From Macrocystis pyrifera (Eukaryota; Sar; Phaeophyceae; Laminariales; Laminariaceae), in NCBI GenBank assembly GCA_031763025.1, contig JASSKH010000003.1, forward strand, positions 9,375,078-9,439,077: a stretch of 64,000 bases of DNA, in the 5' to 3' direction. A program made the position numbers and the translations under genes. Below the pieces are notes generated by a model. That model did not search any database. It was not told the DNA's origin and was given only the letters and a program-made list of their open reading frames with translations. Each line of letters begins with the position of its first letter. The first letter of the stretch is position 1. This document shows positions 1-13,093 of this stretch, one piece after another.

Positions 1-2600
1 CAGGAAAAAAAAAAAAACGATAAAAGCTGACCGACTAAAACGACTTTCGGTTTTCGGTTCACTCTATATCCTGCACACAACACGCAAGATATCATACCCT
101 CCTGCAATTACTTTCAGAGACGCTTTTTTGGTGAATCAGTGGGGCGCACACGACGAAAAAATCGACTCCCAACGATAAATGCCGCACTTTCCTCCAATCT
201 CGCGACGAGGATTCAATCTGTAGGCTGCTTCGTTCACATGGTGTGCTCCCCCATCTACGTACAAGTACAGACAGTAGTAGCGCCTTGACCGGGCTACGCC
301 TACCAGGTGCTTACCTGGCTCTGGCGAACTCGCGTGAAACCGGCACCGGATCCTCTATATGTTGTCTGCGGGTGTACACCGCTGTATGTAGTATGTGTCG
401 ATCGGTCCGCGACTGGCTGCTATCTATCCGCCTTCTCTCTGGATCGCTCGTTCCGCAGTCTCCCCGCCGGCTGTCGAAACCGCAACGAGTGCCGAAAGAG
501 AGCCTCGCTTACTTATCCCAACCAGCCTCGGTCGGTTATCGGGCGTGTGCCGTGAAGAGCGCTCGAAACCTCACACAGGGGGTGCGATTGTTTTTTTTTT
601 TTTCGGCGCTCGATTCTGACGAGAACGGGAAGGTTAAAAAGATCGCCAATCAATACCTGATACCCGTGAATCAAGGTTGTTTTTTTTTTTTTCGGAAATA
701 TCTTGTTTTTTTAAATAGAGAGCCTTTCCGAAAATAACAGAAGGCAAGACTGTTCACGGGTCGGTCCGAACCTCACGTCATACCTCGCGGGTCAGGTTTG
801 AGTCGGGGTTGGTAAAGGGTGACCCGACCCGAGCCGAGCCGAACCCAAACCGACCCACCCCGACCCGTGCGATTTCGAAAAGTTCCTGACCCGGCCCGGC
901 GTTGTGGTCATGACGCCATGACCCGTGCAGAGTCCTCCTGGGAGAATTACGTATAAAGGTTCGACTTTCGAGCATCCTTTTTCCGTCACGTGTCGATAAA
1001 ATCGAGCGCGGAAAACGTAGCCGCACCCCGGAGCGATTTCAACGCCTACCAGGATAGTTTTCCAAGAAGTTGTTCCCTTTTAGTTCCAATCTTCGAACCG
1101 TCTTGCCCTTTCGAAGGGCTTGACACGGTCGCAAGGTTCCGGCATCGGTTGCGCACGTGGTCGCTCTCATTAATCGAGAACAGCAGCTCCACCAGTACCC
1201 CCGCGACGGCACCGCACGTCCGTCGCCGTCCGCCTCCAGTCGAGAGCGCGGGCCGGCGGCGGCCGTGTGTCTCGCGGTGCGAACCAGAACGGCGCCCATC
1301 TGACCTCGGTCGCCCTCGATGCCCACGACACCCTTGTCTCGGCGCGGGTGGCCCAGCCGGTCGGCGCCACTCCGCTCTCGTGCTTTAACTGCTCGGGCAC
1401 GGGCGAAACAATACGTAGCAATCAATGCAAACAGTGTTGTGGTCCCCCCCCCCCCCCCCCCGTCGAACAAAAACAGTGCTGCCATGTACCGGATGGACGA
1501 TGGCGGCAACATTCTTGCTGTGAAGACTTATGTGCGCGAGCGGAGCCCCCACGAAGTAGCTTGCGTTTATAGCGGCAATCGCAGGTGCGAGGGGTGGCCT
1601 CCGGTCCCCACTAAACGGCCTCTCAGACCTTTACGGTTCGTGAATCGCGGCTCTGGAGAGATGTCGTGGTGGAAATGTTTCCAAAGACGCGCGTCGCTCG
1701 GGATTTTGTTAGACTACGCTTTCCCCGTCGTAGGAGGTGCGAGATTTTTTTTTTTTTTTTTTTTTTTTTGTTGCAGATTTGAAGTTCGTCTCTCGGCGGT
1801 GTGTGCCTTTCTGGTGTGGTGTCGGGTATGGCCCGTTACTAACCTCGAGTGCCTACGTACCGACTATTCTTAGGATAGTGTGCACCAAGGATGTCGGACT
1901 ACGGAATTATGTCCTCCACCGGCGAGACGTTTGTGCTGTAAGAAGTAGGACTCGGCCGGCGAAACTGCGGGACTCCCCCCCCGTTCCCCTGTCAACGAAA
2001 CCCGTAATGTATATATATATATAGGAAACCTCTGCATGTTGTTTTTACCTACCATATGTGCAGGACCGGTCGTCGCAATTTTTTGTGCAGGATATGGGTC
2101 TTGTTTTGTTAAGGCTGGCCTTTCGGCCGCCCGGCGTTTTATGGGGAAAATGCCACCAAAACACGCGGCGAAGCCGCGTGACCGCCCCTGCCGACCTCGA
2201 GCCCCCCCCCCGCAGAGGTCGGCTTCGGGTGAGCGTTAGGGTTACCGTTAGTGTTAGGCTTGGGGTCGGGTTGGTCTGGGCCGACGTGCGAGGTAAAAAT
2301 TGACGACACAGTCCTGCACACTTGCCGAAGCCTGCATTTTTGCTCCCAAACAGTCACGTTTGGGACTGCTGTGCCCCTGCCCAGCAGCCACAATTCGAAT
2401 TTTGAGGTTGGGCTGTTGGGCTGTGACCCTGCGACGTGCTGACCACGGCGGTGGTGTCTTGGATCGCGAAGACGTCCAATCGCTCATGCGTACGCGAGAA
2501 ATTCGAATCCTACGGCAGCACGTAGCAGCAGGGCGGCCTCCGTTATTGACGTCATGCTGACGGAGGCCTACAGCGCAACAGCACAAACTAAAGTATGCCA
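1..2600. other. Leading region without a confident gene
   Basis: Mixed-composition DNA with T runs near 590, 680 and 1,745 and a GC-rich island at about 1,180-1,440. About 790-905 is a degenerate array of CGACC/CGAGC-like pentamers. A short GTTAGGG-containing stretch lies near 2,235. Apart from the weak zinc-ribbon candidate listed separately, none of the open frames has both recognisable protein sequence and splice signals. Confidence 0.5.
1182..1441 (+). CDS. Possible exon with a CxxCxGxG zinc-ribbon-like motif
   Basis: A GC-rich open segment whose plus-strand translation ends in CFNCSGTG followed about eight residues later by CKQCCG. Paired CxxCxG(xG) motifs are typical of the zinc-binding region of DnaJ-type chaperones and related zinc ribbons. 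The segment runs straight into GGT and a C run at 1,443-1,460, where a splice donor could fall. I see no start codon, no convincing acceptor and no second exon, and one CxxC pair can occur by chance. A partial exon or gene relic is possible, but the function is not established. Confidence 0.2.
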
Positions 2601-3040
2601 GGTAACAGGGTAAATCAATTCACCAAACAAACTTGCCCCCAAACATCGAAACTTTTGAATAAATACACACGAGAGGTCTGCACGGTTTTGAACGACGACG
2701 TTGCGTTTCGATCCTAGCGGGGCATCGTTTTTTTTTTTTTCTTCTTGTGATTTTTGACGTAAATGTGTGATGCTGCAAATAAGAAAAAGCCTTGTCCTCG
2801 GTGTACACACGTGCCTACACACTGCTGCTGTACGTACGTGTGGGCAGCAGTGTGAAACTACAAAAAGTGGTGCCGCAGCCTTCTGCTCCCCTGTGTTGTC
2901 AATTGTCAAGCCTATACTCGGTTGAACTCGCAGACAGCTTTTGGATGTTAATATTTCGAAACCGTGTTGTTGTAAACTCGTACAGCAGTATATGATATAA
3001 ATATGAGTACGTCATACCAAAAACTGTTCCGCTTGCAGGG
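2600..3040. other. Intergenic DNA, nothing recognised
   Basis: AT-rich sequence with a T run near 2,730 and alternating ACGT steps around 2,800-2,840. No gene, RNA or repeat-family member recognised. Confidence 0.4.
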
Positions 3041-3107
3041 GGGTTTACGACTCGGTCGATGGGAGAGATGTACTCGATCTCATGCACGGCCGTAGTCGTA
3101 TGAGCAT

Positions 3108-3141
<34 letters not shown>
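3036..3141 (-). mobile_element. Poly(C)-bounded retroposon module plus G32 run
   Basis: On the minus strand this is a short unit starting near GCTCATACGACTACGG and carrying GAGATCGAGTACATCTCTCC. It is bounded on its 5' side by 32 C (plus-strand G, 3,110-3,141) and on its 3' side by about six C. It is a diverged member of the unit seen twice at 18,097-18,232 and within longer copies at 3,755-3,905 and 16,611-16,830. Confidence 0.55.
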
Positions 3142-3142
<1 letters not shown>

Positions 3143-3722
3143 GTAAGACTCGTGATAATTAATTGCATGCCTCAGTTTTTTATGTGATCTTCGACTACGC
3201 ATCCCTTTTCGAGACGCGGAACATGAAAAACAAATGTGGCATGAGTGCATCGTTCGTACGTACGTACGAAAATGAGAGAAAATGTTCCGATTGGGGGGGG
3301 GGAGGGGAGCGAGCTCCAAACAGGGGGAGAAAAAGAAAAAAAATGGAAATGAAAATTGTCCGATGCAGCGATGCAGCCCGTGGTACACATACATCATATT
3401 GATATATAAAGTGGAGGCTTCCAAAATGCAATATTATGTACAGCAGTATCAGGAACTCTGCATGTACGACATGACAAAAATGGGCCAACTGACTGTATCC
3501 ACCCACCACGACGTGGTATGGCCCACGTTGTACGAGCTGACTGAGCAGGCTTAGCTCTTCCCTCCCAGCTCCTAACGGCAAGCATCTGTTTTTCATTGGC
3601 TTTTTTTTTTTTTCATGCCCTCTTTTTTTCTTGGCGCTTGTTTTCTCCTTCCCCCATCTATCAATATTATTCATAGCGGCGACTTGGGTCCGGGGTCACA
3701 TAGCAGGCTTCCCCCCCGCCCC

Positions 3723-3723
<1 letters not shown>
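3142..3723. other. Intergenic DNA, nothing recognised
   Basis: Holds a perfect run of ACGT-type steps (about 3,257-3,270), a short G run at 3,292-3,302 and T runs at 3,601 and 3,624. No gene recognised. Confidence 0.4.
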
Positions 3724-3754
<31 letters not shown>

Positions 3755-3905
3755 AGCCCACTACGCTTGGTGCAAGCAATGTCCGCCTGGTCAGTGAAAG
3801 CCCGACATGCTCTGTCCCGGCATTGTAGGGATGCGAGGGTCTATGGTCATGCGGCTACGGCCATGCACGAGATCGAGTACATCTCTCCTACCGAGTACAC
3901 CCCGC
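3724..3905 (+). mobile_element. Retroposon 3' end preceded by a C run
   Basis: A C run of about 31 nt (3,724-3,754) is followed by about 150 bp ending in GAGTACACCCC. The same sequence recurs at 13,330-13,545 (plus), 16,611-16,830 (minus) and, without a C/G run, at 17,475-17,660 (minus). Copies share the right end but start at different points, as expected of 5'-truncated retroposition. The parent element is not identified. Confidence 0.6.
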
Positions 3906-4313
3906 CCCTCCCCGCTCACGGTTAGTGGCTTGCAGCATTATCCCATAGACTGACTGCTTCAGCCCTTTCTTCCGTCGTCGACTATTAAATAGTTGAATAC
4001 GAGCGTCGAATTTGCTGATGATGCCAGTTGCCAGATAAAACTTCGCACACTGCTCTGCAAAGCAGTACATCGTAGACGCAGGAAACATGTGTGCCGGCAC
4101 GTGCAGCAGTAGAGCGCTACCTACTACTGTGATGCCGGATAGTCTACGGCGCCCTCTCGTGATCTTACAGTGCAGCAGTAGCGGTCCCTCTATAGGGCCG
4201 GTACAGCAAGTATGCGCCGGGCAACAAAACGGGCACTATATCTATATCGCGGCAATCGGCACTACATACTCCGCACGCACCGCCACACCGGTTCATTAAT
4301 CCCGATTATGCTG
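3906..4313. other. Intergenic DNA, nothing recognised
   Basis: No gene or repeat-family member seen. The 12-mer GTGCAGCAGTAG-type motif occurs near 4,103 and 4,165. Confidence 0.4.
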
Positions 4314-4420
4314 TTACGGAGGACCACAGTTAAATAGGACCTACGGTACGCACAAAAACCTACATGTTCAACTTTTTTTACTAACAATGGTTGGTCCTAT
4401 TTACTACGGTCCCCCGCAAT
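4314..4420. mobile_element. ~110-bp terminal-inverted-repeat element (MITE), copy 1
   Basis: Begins TTACGGAGGACCACAGTTAA and ends in the inverse, TACGGTCCCCCGCAA. The two halves are largely self-complementary. There is no coding capacity. The same element occurs at six further places in the first contig and three in each inverted arm. Confidence 0.75.
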
Positions 4421-5775
<1,355 letters not shown>

Positions 5776-6400
5776 GTAGGCCGAGATGATTCTCTCTCGA
5801 CAAAACGCGGAGCGTGCAAACCCCCCGAGCGGCGCGCCTAGTAGATAGAAAGATCATATACCTGGTGTCTATGGATGTATATCTCGTCCGAGATGTTTCG
5901 AAAGCCACCGCCGGTGTTTGTTGCGTGTGCGTGCAGTGCGCGCCTGGTTTTGGAAAACCAAAGAAAAAAGAAGAAAAAAAAAAAAAAAAAAAAAAGGAGG
6001 CGCCGAGGATCAATCATCCCATTCGTTACAGGATATTTTTTTATGTTTGTTCACGACTCCTGTCCTCATATTCAAGGAACGCTTGCATTGAATATCAAAA
6101 ATCAAAGCGTTTCTTGTTTTTTTGGGACAGAGCGGTGTACGGTAGCATGTAATAGTAAAAAGGCGCCTGTGGTGTTCTCGCATGCACTAGGTCATTTTTT
6201 GGGGGCTGAGGTTTGCGCTCGAACGGGGTACCGGGGGGTACGTCTGAGTAAGATCGGCTCTCGCCGAAAGGGGAAAATTATACAACGCCCGCCTGATGGG
6301 GCCTTGTCGTTGTTGTTTTTGTCTTAACAGTAAATCGTCCTTCCTGCCCAGCTTCACCAGTACACCCGCCAGTGTCCGTCCTGATTCCTTCTTATCCTGT
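5776..6400. other. Intergenic DNA, nothing recognised
   Basis: An A-rich purine tract lies at 5,960-5,996. No gene or repeat family recognised. Confidence 0.4.
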
Positions 6401-6510
6401 TTACGGGGGTCCATAGTTAACGGGACCAAATTTTGTTAGTAAAATAAAAATAGGTAAATATGTAGGTTTTTATGTACACCATAGGTCCTGTTAACTATGG
6501 ACCCCCGTAA
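6401..6510. mobile_element. ~110-bp inverted-repeat element (MITE), copy 2
   Basis: 110 bp from TTACGGGGGTCCATAGTTAA to the matching inverse ending GGACCCCCGTAA. This is one of the best-preserved copies, with TA at both tips. Confidence 0.8.
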
Positions 6511-7020
6511 TAGAGAGATACTGATTCCGTGGTCACAGACTTTGTGAGACAGAGGAGGAAGCACCAAAAAATAAAAAGAAGAAATGAAAAAAAAAAATCG
6601 CGAATTCAGATGTCAAGCCAAGTGAAATGCCAGCGTACCGGGTACGAGAACACAGCGACCAACACAAGCGGGACCAAAAAGATAAGAGCAAAAAGACAAT
6701 GGAACAAAAAAAAAAAAAAAAAAAAAAAATTGAAATGAAATGAAAACAGAACACGAACGACGCAAGGACTTCAGAAAGGCCGCCAGACGGAAAAATATAC
6801 CAGGTACGTAGGTTGTTTTGTTTTTTTCATGTTGTTGCTTGTGGATAAAGTACTCTCTGGCATGAAGTGATACGTGACTACAAAACAGGCGTGATATGTT
6901 TATTATTATACCCGGGGAATTATTTGCTGTTCGTTCGTTCGTTTTTTTTTTTCTTGTTTTCGCTTCACACAAAAGATAGGATACATACAGCAACGAGTAG
7001 GTTGATATCGAGGTCTACTA
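6511..7020. other. Intergenic DNA, nothing recognised
   Basis: A-rich tracts at 6,583-6,597 and 6,706-6,729 and a T tract near 6,943. The motif TACCAGGTA lies near 6,798. No gene seen. Confidence 0.4.
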
Positions 7021-7130
7021 TTACGGGGGACCATAGTAAATAGGACCTACGGTACACACAAAAACCTATGTATTCACCTATTTTTACCAACAGTATTTGG
7101 TCCTATTTACTACTGTAAGGTCCCCCGTAA
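7021..7130. mobile_element. ~110-bp inverted-repeat element (MITE), copy 3
   Basis: TTACGGGGGACCATAGTAAA at the left and TCCCCCGTAA at the right, with a short insertion in the right inverted repeat (TACTGTAAGGTCC). Confidence 0.8.
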
Positions 7131-8103
7131 CAGCACGTAGCCTTCCACCGCCGTAGTCGTATACTCTGTACCAGTATAGTAAATCAACTGCTGAGATTGC
7201 CTGGCCTGGTTGTGAGGACAAGATTCGATGCGAGTCGGCGAGGGGCGGAAGGCCTGAAGTCTTAATATTCTCGCGATAAAAAAATGCATGCCACGAAACG
7301 TGTAGTAGTGGGAGAGGCGGGGAGGTGGGGGCGGGGTGGGCGGGGGGGGGGAAAGAAGCGCCTGTTTTCTGTTATATGACCCACGATCTGAGATCGCGAC
7401 TATTGATCGGGAGGAGAAAATAAATATAATGTAGAATAATAACTAACATTGTAATATTATTGATAGTCTTCTCTTTTTGGCATGAAGATAAAATCGTCCA
7501 CCATTAATACTCGTACGAGCTTTTTTTGTTGTATCAAGAATCAAGAAATATTATCTTCTTGTTTTTTTTTTTGCTGTCGTACAAATTATGTTTCTGCTTT
7601 TTCTGTGTTGTTACGGGCGATCGGCGGGAAAATGTCCAGTGGGTTAAGTCACTACCGGTTACCGGCTTCACGTCCGCGGCTGATCTGATCGATGATGGCT
7701 CACCCTATGCGAGAAAAATTAAATTCGAAAAAAAAAAAAAAAAAAACTGATAACAGCATCTATTTTTCTTGCATAAAAAAATGATAAGCGGAAAGCGCGA
7801 AAGCGTGAGTTGGCTACATTCATTCGATGAAAATCGACGAGCGGTGGGAATGCTGAACCCTATGCGCGACAAAAAAATAAAGGCACGTGCCGGGGGGGAA
7901 GAGAAGGGACGACACCTGTGACCACGGCTTGTCCAGAAGATCGTCGAGGGTAAAACCTCCTACGAGTGGGCTGGGAAGTAAAAGTGATGGATAAAAAAAA
8001 AATATATATATATATGAGAGATCGAGAATTTCGTCGAAGCTGATGTTTGCTACTTCGGTAACTGAGCCGTGTGTGATAACTTGGATCGCGCGTACTACTT
8101 GCG
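7131..8103. other. Intergenic DNA, nothing recognised
   Basis: A G-rich stretch at 7,320-7,352, A runs near 7,730, a short TA tract near 8,005. No gene seen. Confidence 0.4.
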
Positions 8104-8207
8104 AGGGAGCATATAGTAAATAGGACCTACGGTACACACAAAAACCGAAATATATTCACCTATTTTTACTGAAAATGTTTGGCCCTAGTTAATATGGTCC
8201 CCCGTGA
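8104..8207. mobile_element. ~105-bp inverted-repeat element (MITE), copy 4, damaged left tip
   Basis: The left inverted repeat is altered (GGGAGCATATAGTAAATAGG) while the right end ATGGTCCCCCGTGA is conserved. The internal sequence matches the other copies. Confidence 0.65.
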
Positions 8208-8515
8208 TACTGCTGTGTACCAGTGCGACCAGATTTTGTATGGTCATATGAAGGATATACAGCAGACAGAGCAGTCTGTATGCGAGGAAGATAAAATCTG
8301 CAAGCTGTAGAATTCTATTAATAAGGCGTGGGTGTCCTTGATGTTCGTCGTATATAAAGATAGCTATATACTGCTTGTGTATAGCCCACGTGCATGTAGA
8401 AGGTAGGCGTGCGATATTTGTCTCATCTGCGTACGGCGGTGGTATTAATAGTTGATAATAACACCCGATTTTCAATTTTTGGTGCCCTCGTCCCGTACGC
8501 GCGTGTCGTGTATTA

Positions 8516-8619
8516 TTACGGGGGTCCGTAGTTAATAGGACCTATGGTGTGCATAAAATACTATATATTTACCTATTTTTACTGACAATATTTGGTCCTA
8601 TTTACTATGGAACCCCGTA
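8516..8619. mobile_element. ~105-bp inverted-repeat element (MITE), copy 5
   Basis: TTACGGGGGTCCGTAGTTAA to TACTATGGAACCCCGTA. Lies about 310 bp from copy 4. Confidence 0.75.
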
Positions 8620-9130
8620 TTAGAAACTCGTCGTACTCATCATTGGTTACACGTATCGTGTAGCAGGGGGGTTCTGGGGCCTGACGCAGAAAGCGCCGAG
8701 AGCTGCGCGTACACATGTCATGATACAGCTGTAGTACATACTTCCTTGTATATGAATGCGTAATTATGACCTTTGAGGAGACATGACGTAGAATAATCAG
8801 CCCGCGTTGCTTCGTGTGGGCTGATATATGCCTGGTATATCACTCTGGTCGGGAGTACAAGGACCGCTTCGTCTTGATGTTGATGTCTAAGCGGTCCGAT
8901 CAAAGTGGTAGAGATATTATAACGAATCTAATTCTACGTGTTCCATCAATTCTACCGGCAGTCGGTCATTTTTTTTTATTTTTTTTTTTTTGATGCCGTA
9001 AGAGGGTGATTTTTTTTGGGGGAAATGATGACAGCTCGAACTCGAGAAGACCTTCTGCCCACCCCTCTCTACCCCCCCCCCCCCCCCCCCCCCACTTGAT
9101 AAAACTTTCACATACATGCGTCGTACGAAG
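8620..9130. other. Intergenic DNA with poly(C) run
   Basis: T runs at 8,969-8,991 and 9,009-9,017, and a C run at about 9,073-9,092 without a recognisable retroposon module beside it. No gene seen. Confidence 0.35.
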
Positions 9131-9378
9131 AAGTACCATTCTGTCTCTAAATGTAAGGATCTCTAGCACACTAATATTCAAACAGAACGACCCTTATATT
9201 GAGGGACAGAGTGGTACGTCCCTAAATACAAGGATCGTTCGTACACTAATATTCACACAAACGGCCCTTATATTGAGGGACACATTTGTACGTCCCTAAA
9301 TATAAGACTCGTTCGTACACCAATATTCACACAAAACGGCCCTTATTTTGAGGGACAGAGTGGTACGTCCCTTAATAT
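9131..9378. repeat. Tandem array of ~75-81 bp hairpin-forming units
   Basis: Three units plus a fourth partial start at GTAC at about 9,133, 9,214, 9,288 and 9,363. Each unit contains GTCCCTAAATAYAAGG and its near-inverse CCTTATATTGAGGGAC about 30 bp apart, so each can fold into a hairpin. Such ends resemble short inverted-repeat transposons of the Stowaway type, but that assignment is only by resemblance. Confidence 0.7.
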
Positions 9379-11985
9379 ACGATATAGGGAAACAACGTGA
9401 TGATCGCCCTAGTGTTGGACGTGTCTCTATTGGGCCTACAGCAGTAGGAACGGTGCTGCGGGATGCGTGGTCAATGACCAAATGGCTGCAGGCAAAAAAT
9501 GATGGAAATAAAGTGAACGAGGTGGTAGAGAAGAACGCGTATGGAGAGACGCGGTAAACAAGAACGAACGAAGACTTTGAGGGCGGGATGAAGCAGATGT
9601 GGGTAGGGATAAAAGGGATGCTGCTGGGCTAACGAGCAGGAGAGGCAGACACGGGAATAGCTACCTCAAGAACACAGAACGTTAAAATGGTTGGTAGTAG
9701 TTCGAAGGGGAAAAGGGAAGTACTGCAGTAGTAGAGCATTACCGTAAAGCTAGGAACGCCCACAGCCAACGAGACGTTCGACGCAGAATTCGAGAAGGAA
9801 ATCAACGCGCGGGCAAAGGCGAACGTACATGCATCAGAAAGGGAAGACAGGCAGCAGTCGTTCCGAAGGGTTACAGAGAAAGTTCACTAGGGAAGAAGCG
9901 AACTAAGTGTGTACAATAGCTAAACTTAAAAGAAGAATAGAAAGGCAGCAGGGGCAGACCAAATAGTGAATGGATTTATGAATTACGGGGGAGAAGGAAT
10001 GCTTACCATGATGGTTGTGTTGTGTAACTGGATATGGAGAAACGAGGGTGCACCTAGGAGATGGAGAGAAGGAGCAATAGTAAACTTTGTTAAGAAAGGA
10101 GATGAGACTGGCCTGAGGAACTGTAGAGGGATAATGCTAATAAGCACAATAGGCAAAACATTTAGTAAGATTTTGAACGATAGAATGGGAACGATGATGG
10201 ACAAGGAAGACAAAATAAGCGAAGGGCAACCAGGGTTTAGGGCAAACCGCAGTTGCGTAGACCACGTGAACACCTTTTGGTCTGATAACCCAAGGTAGGA
10301 AAGACGCGGGTCGGACAACGTACTCCTTTCTAGATGTACAGAATGCGTACGACACAGTATGGAGCAATGGATATGTGGAAAAAGCTGTGGGAGATAAGGA
10401 TCAGAGGAAAGATGTGGAGAATGATGAAAAACATGACAGAATGTGCGAGTGAGTGCTGTGTGTTGCTGGACCGGGAAATATCGAAGTGTGTTGATATTGT
10501 ACAACGAGTTGCACAGGGATGTACGTTATCACCGAATCGATTCAAGATATACTTTAACGACCTGATAATAGCAGTCGAAGCAGCAAGGCAGGGAGTCACG
10601 GTAGGGGAAGATGCGGTGTCGGGATTGATGTTTGTGGATGACTTCGTGGGGATATCAGAAACACCCGAAGGATCGCGGAAACAAATAGAGAAGGCGCTAG
10701 AATACACTAAGAAATGGAGGATGACGGTCAAGAAATGGGCAGTGGTTGCATGTAACGAAGATAACATGAACTCGGTAAGTTCAGATGGAGGTGGGGAAAA
10801 TATGACTTGCCGATCGTAGACCAGTATACGTACCTTGACGTGGAGATATCAAAAGACTACTCTTGGGATACACACATGGCAAAAGTAATAGGAAAGGGTA
10901 AAGCACACGTAGGCAAGATGGATGCGATCCTAACAGACTTGCACCTTGACACTAGAATAATAAGATGTACCAGGTATCTTGATGAATGTGATAGTACCAA
11001 AGCTAGAATATGCAGGAGAAGTATGGGAAGGGAACGCGAAGTTCGTAAAGCAGTTGGAAACAGTACAAATGACAGCAGCTAAAAAAATTCCTAAGATGCT
11101 CAAGTACGACTAGTAATACAGTGTTAAGAGCAGAACTGGGAAGGCACCCACTCGAGACAAATAGAGACATGAGAAAGTTGAAACGGCAACATAAAGTAAG
11201 GAACATGCTAAAAAAGAGATAGCCAGGCATAGTTGATAGAGTTGCATGGGAGAAAGTAAGAAATAGGCGAGCTGGAATAAGGTGAGATATCGTTGAGAAA
11301 GTATGGAAGGATATAGGGGAAACCAAGAAGAGATGATGTCCGCCGGGCAGTTTGGGGGGTACAAGGCGTAAGTAGAAGAAATAATAGAAAGAAGGGAAAG
11401 GCTAGCGCTAAAAAATAAGGTGACGTCAGAGGAACAATTTAAGAGATATACGGGGCACTACGCGAAGGGATGGAAACGGAAACGTTTCTTTGCACGGCGC
11501 AAGGGACTTCGCGAAAACGCTGAAACTGCGCTTTCGTGTGCGTGACCTGGACCTGCCAGAAAGAAGAAAGAGGTATACCAGTAGCCGGAGGAGGAGTAAG
11601 TAGACGCACAGCAGATGTGCCCATGTGCCAAAGCAATAGAGAGTAGAACTCGTATAGTAGGAGAATGTGAAACATACAAGGAGGAACGGGATGTGTTACA
11701 AGAGGAGACGAGGCAAATAGACGAATGTGACGTGAGGGAGTTTTGATACACTGAATAGCAGCGAGAAAACGATCGCTATCCTAGGGGATAGATGGTGGCC
11801 ACAGGCGGCCAGACAGGAAGGGGACAAGAGTAACAAAAAGTTTTCATGTATACGGAAACAACGTGATGAGCGCCCAATCGTTGGAGGTGTCTCTATTAGG
11901 AGTAGGAACGGCGCTCCGTCTCGGAAGGGATGCGTAATCATTGGTCAAATTGCCAAGGCAAGCAACAAATGAGTACGCCCCCCCA
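9378..11985 (+). mobile_element. Decayed LINE (non-LTR retrotransposon) with poly(C) end
   Basis: Spans a reverse transcriptase relic, a C-terminal zinc knuckle and a 3' end shared with 39,012-39,690. The last readable codons, SRNGAPSRKGCV then KASNK, end at a TGA (11,970-11,972), followed by GTACG and seven C, so there is almost no 3' untranslated region. A second, more diverged copy of the 3'-terminal ~100 bp sits at the left edge (about 9,380-9,485), so the element is bracketed by direct repeats of its own tail. Many frameshifts and stops show it is dead. Confidence 0.75.
9966..11100 (+). pseudogene. LINE reverse transcriptase relic
   Basis: Frames within 9,966-11,100 together show the reverse transcriptase order of a LINE. 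A W-R-E-G-A-I-V-N-F-V-K-K-G-D type motif and N-C-R-G-I-M-L-I-S come first. EGQPGFRANRSCVDHV follows, then FLDVQNAYDTVW (first catalytic Asp), QGCTLSPNRFKIYFNDL, and a catalytic box read as FVDD instead of the usual FADD/YADD. Farther on, TYLDVEISKDYSWDTHM matches the thumb region of such enzymes. The frame breaks between 10,298 and 10,334 and again near 10,815. At 11,600-11,760 a CPC...ESRT...ECE zinc knuckle belongs to the same protein. Confidence 0.8.
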
Positions 11986-12869
11986 TTCCCCAACCAGCTT
12001 TCTGGCAATTCAGTCGTCATTAGTGCCGGGGGAGCGGCGGCGGTGTCAGGGGAGTCTGAGCCGTAGAACGAAAGTAGTCGGTTTCACCAGCGCATGGTAT
12101 CGTAGGGTCGGCCTGTTTAATGTGGAAACCCGCTCGCCTACCATGTGGTCTGTTGTCTTTTCGTACGTAATAAATATCGAATTCCGCGAAAGAGAGAAGC
12201 GATCAAAAGGGTGTTGATAGGAATAGTTTGGAAGGCCGTCCAGGGAAGAGTCTAAAAACTCTGTATGCTTTGAACTACAGTACGTATGTCACATATATGT
12301 ACGACGTTGAGCTGGGGAGTAAAAGTGACGAAGAAGAGCAAAAAGAAAGAAAAGAAAAAACAGTTCCAGCCTGGACGAAAATGTGAGTGGCGGTCGGTGT
12401 GCAAATATCGAATGTCAATACCCTCGTAATGGCTCATTACATCTCCCTCCAGAGTGGTTCTGCATGTACTTAGTGGCGAACCTATACATACATACGTGCA
12501 GCCGCCCCCCCCAAAAAAATATATATTTTTTTTTCCTGATTTTTTCTGAATTACATATAGCAAAACAGCAGTCGCGCCTCCCCGAATTCTGCAGCTTCAG
12601 ACTTTGTCCTCCGTCATGTGTAATACACGGGGGTTTTATGTCTTGCATGTACGCGCGATGGGAGCTTTACATAACACACAGTTTGCAAGGACGAGTTTGG
12701 GACGATTAATCTTCGATCTCACAGCTGCTCTTTGCTAGTTTTTTTTTTTTTTTTTTCTAAGTTTAGACTATAGAATATACCTGGTGTTTTTTTTTTTCTC
12801 AGTACCGCTCTGGAGGGGAATGCAAGCACCGCCGTTGGTGTGTGTGTTTTTTTCTCGGAAAAAAAATGT
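11986..12869. other. Intergenic DNA, nothing recognised
   Basis: T runs near 12,524 and 12,739. No gene or known repeat family seen. Confidence 0.4.
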
Positions 12870-13093
12870 TGCCCGATACTCCGGATCGATGGTTTCTTGG
12901 AGCGGTGGGGTGAGCGGGAGGAGAAGCAGGAGGAGGGGGGGATGGCCCGATACTCCGGGGCTATTGTTTTCTCGGGGCGGTGGGGTGAGCTCGAGAGGAG
13001 AAGCAGGAGGAGGGGGAGAGAGAGGAGGAGGGGACGATGGGAGGGGGGGAGGAAAGGGAAGAGGATAGGGGGGGGGGGGGGGGGGGGGGGGGG
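12869..13093. repeat. 74-bp tandem duplication followed by purine/G tract
   Basis: Two tandem copies start GCCCGATACTCCGG (about 12,870 and 12,944), each continuing through GGTGGGGTGAGC and GAGAAGCAGGAGGAGG. The second grades into a purine-rich stretch and a G run at about 13,069-13,094. Confidence 0.65.

Noticed and set aside
2225..2285. Telomere-like GTTAGGG sequence
   Set aside because: Only one perfect unit followed by irregular variants; no array.
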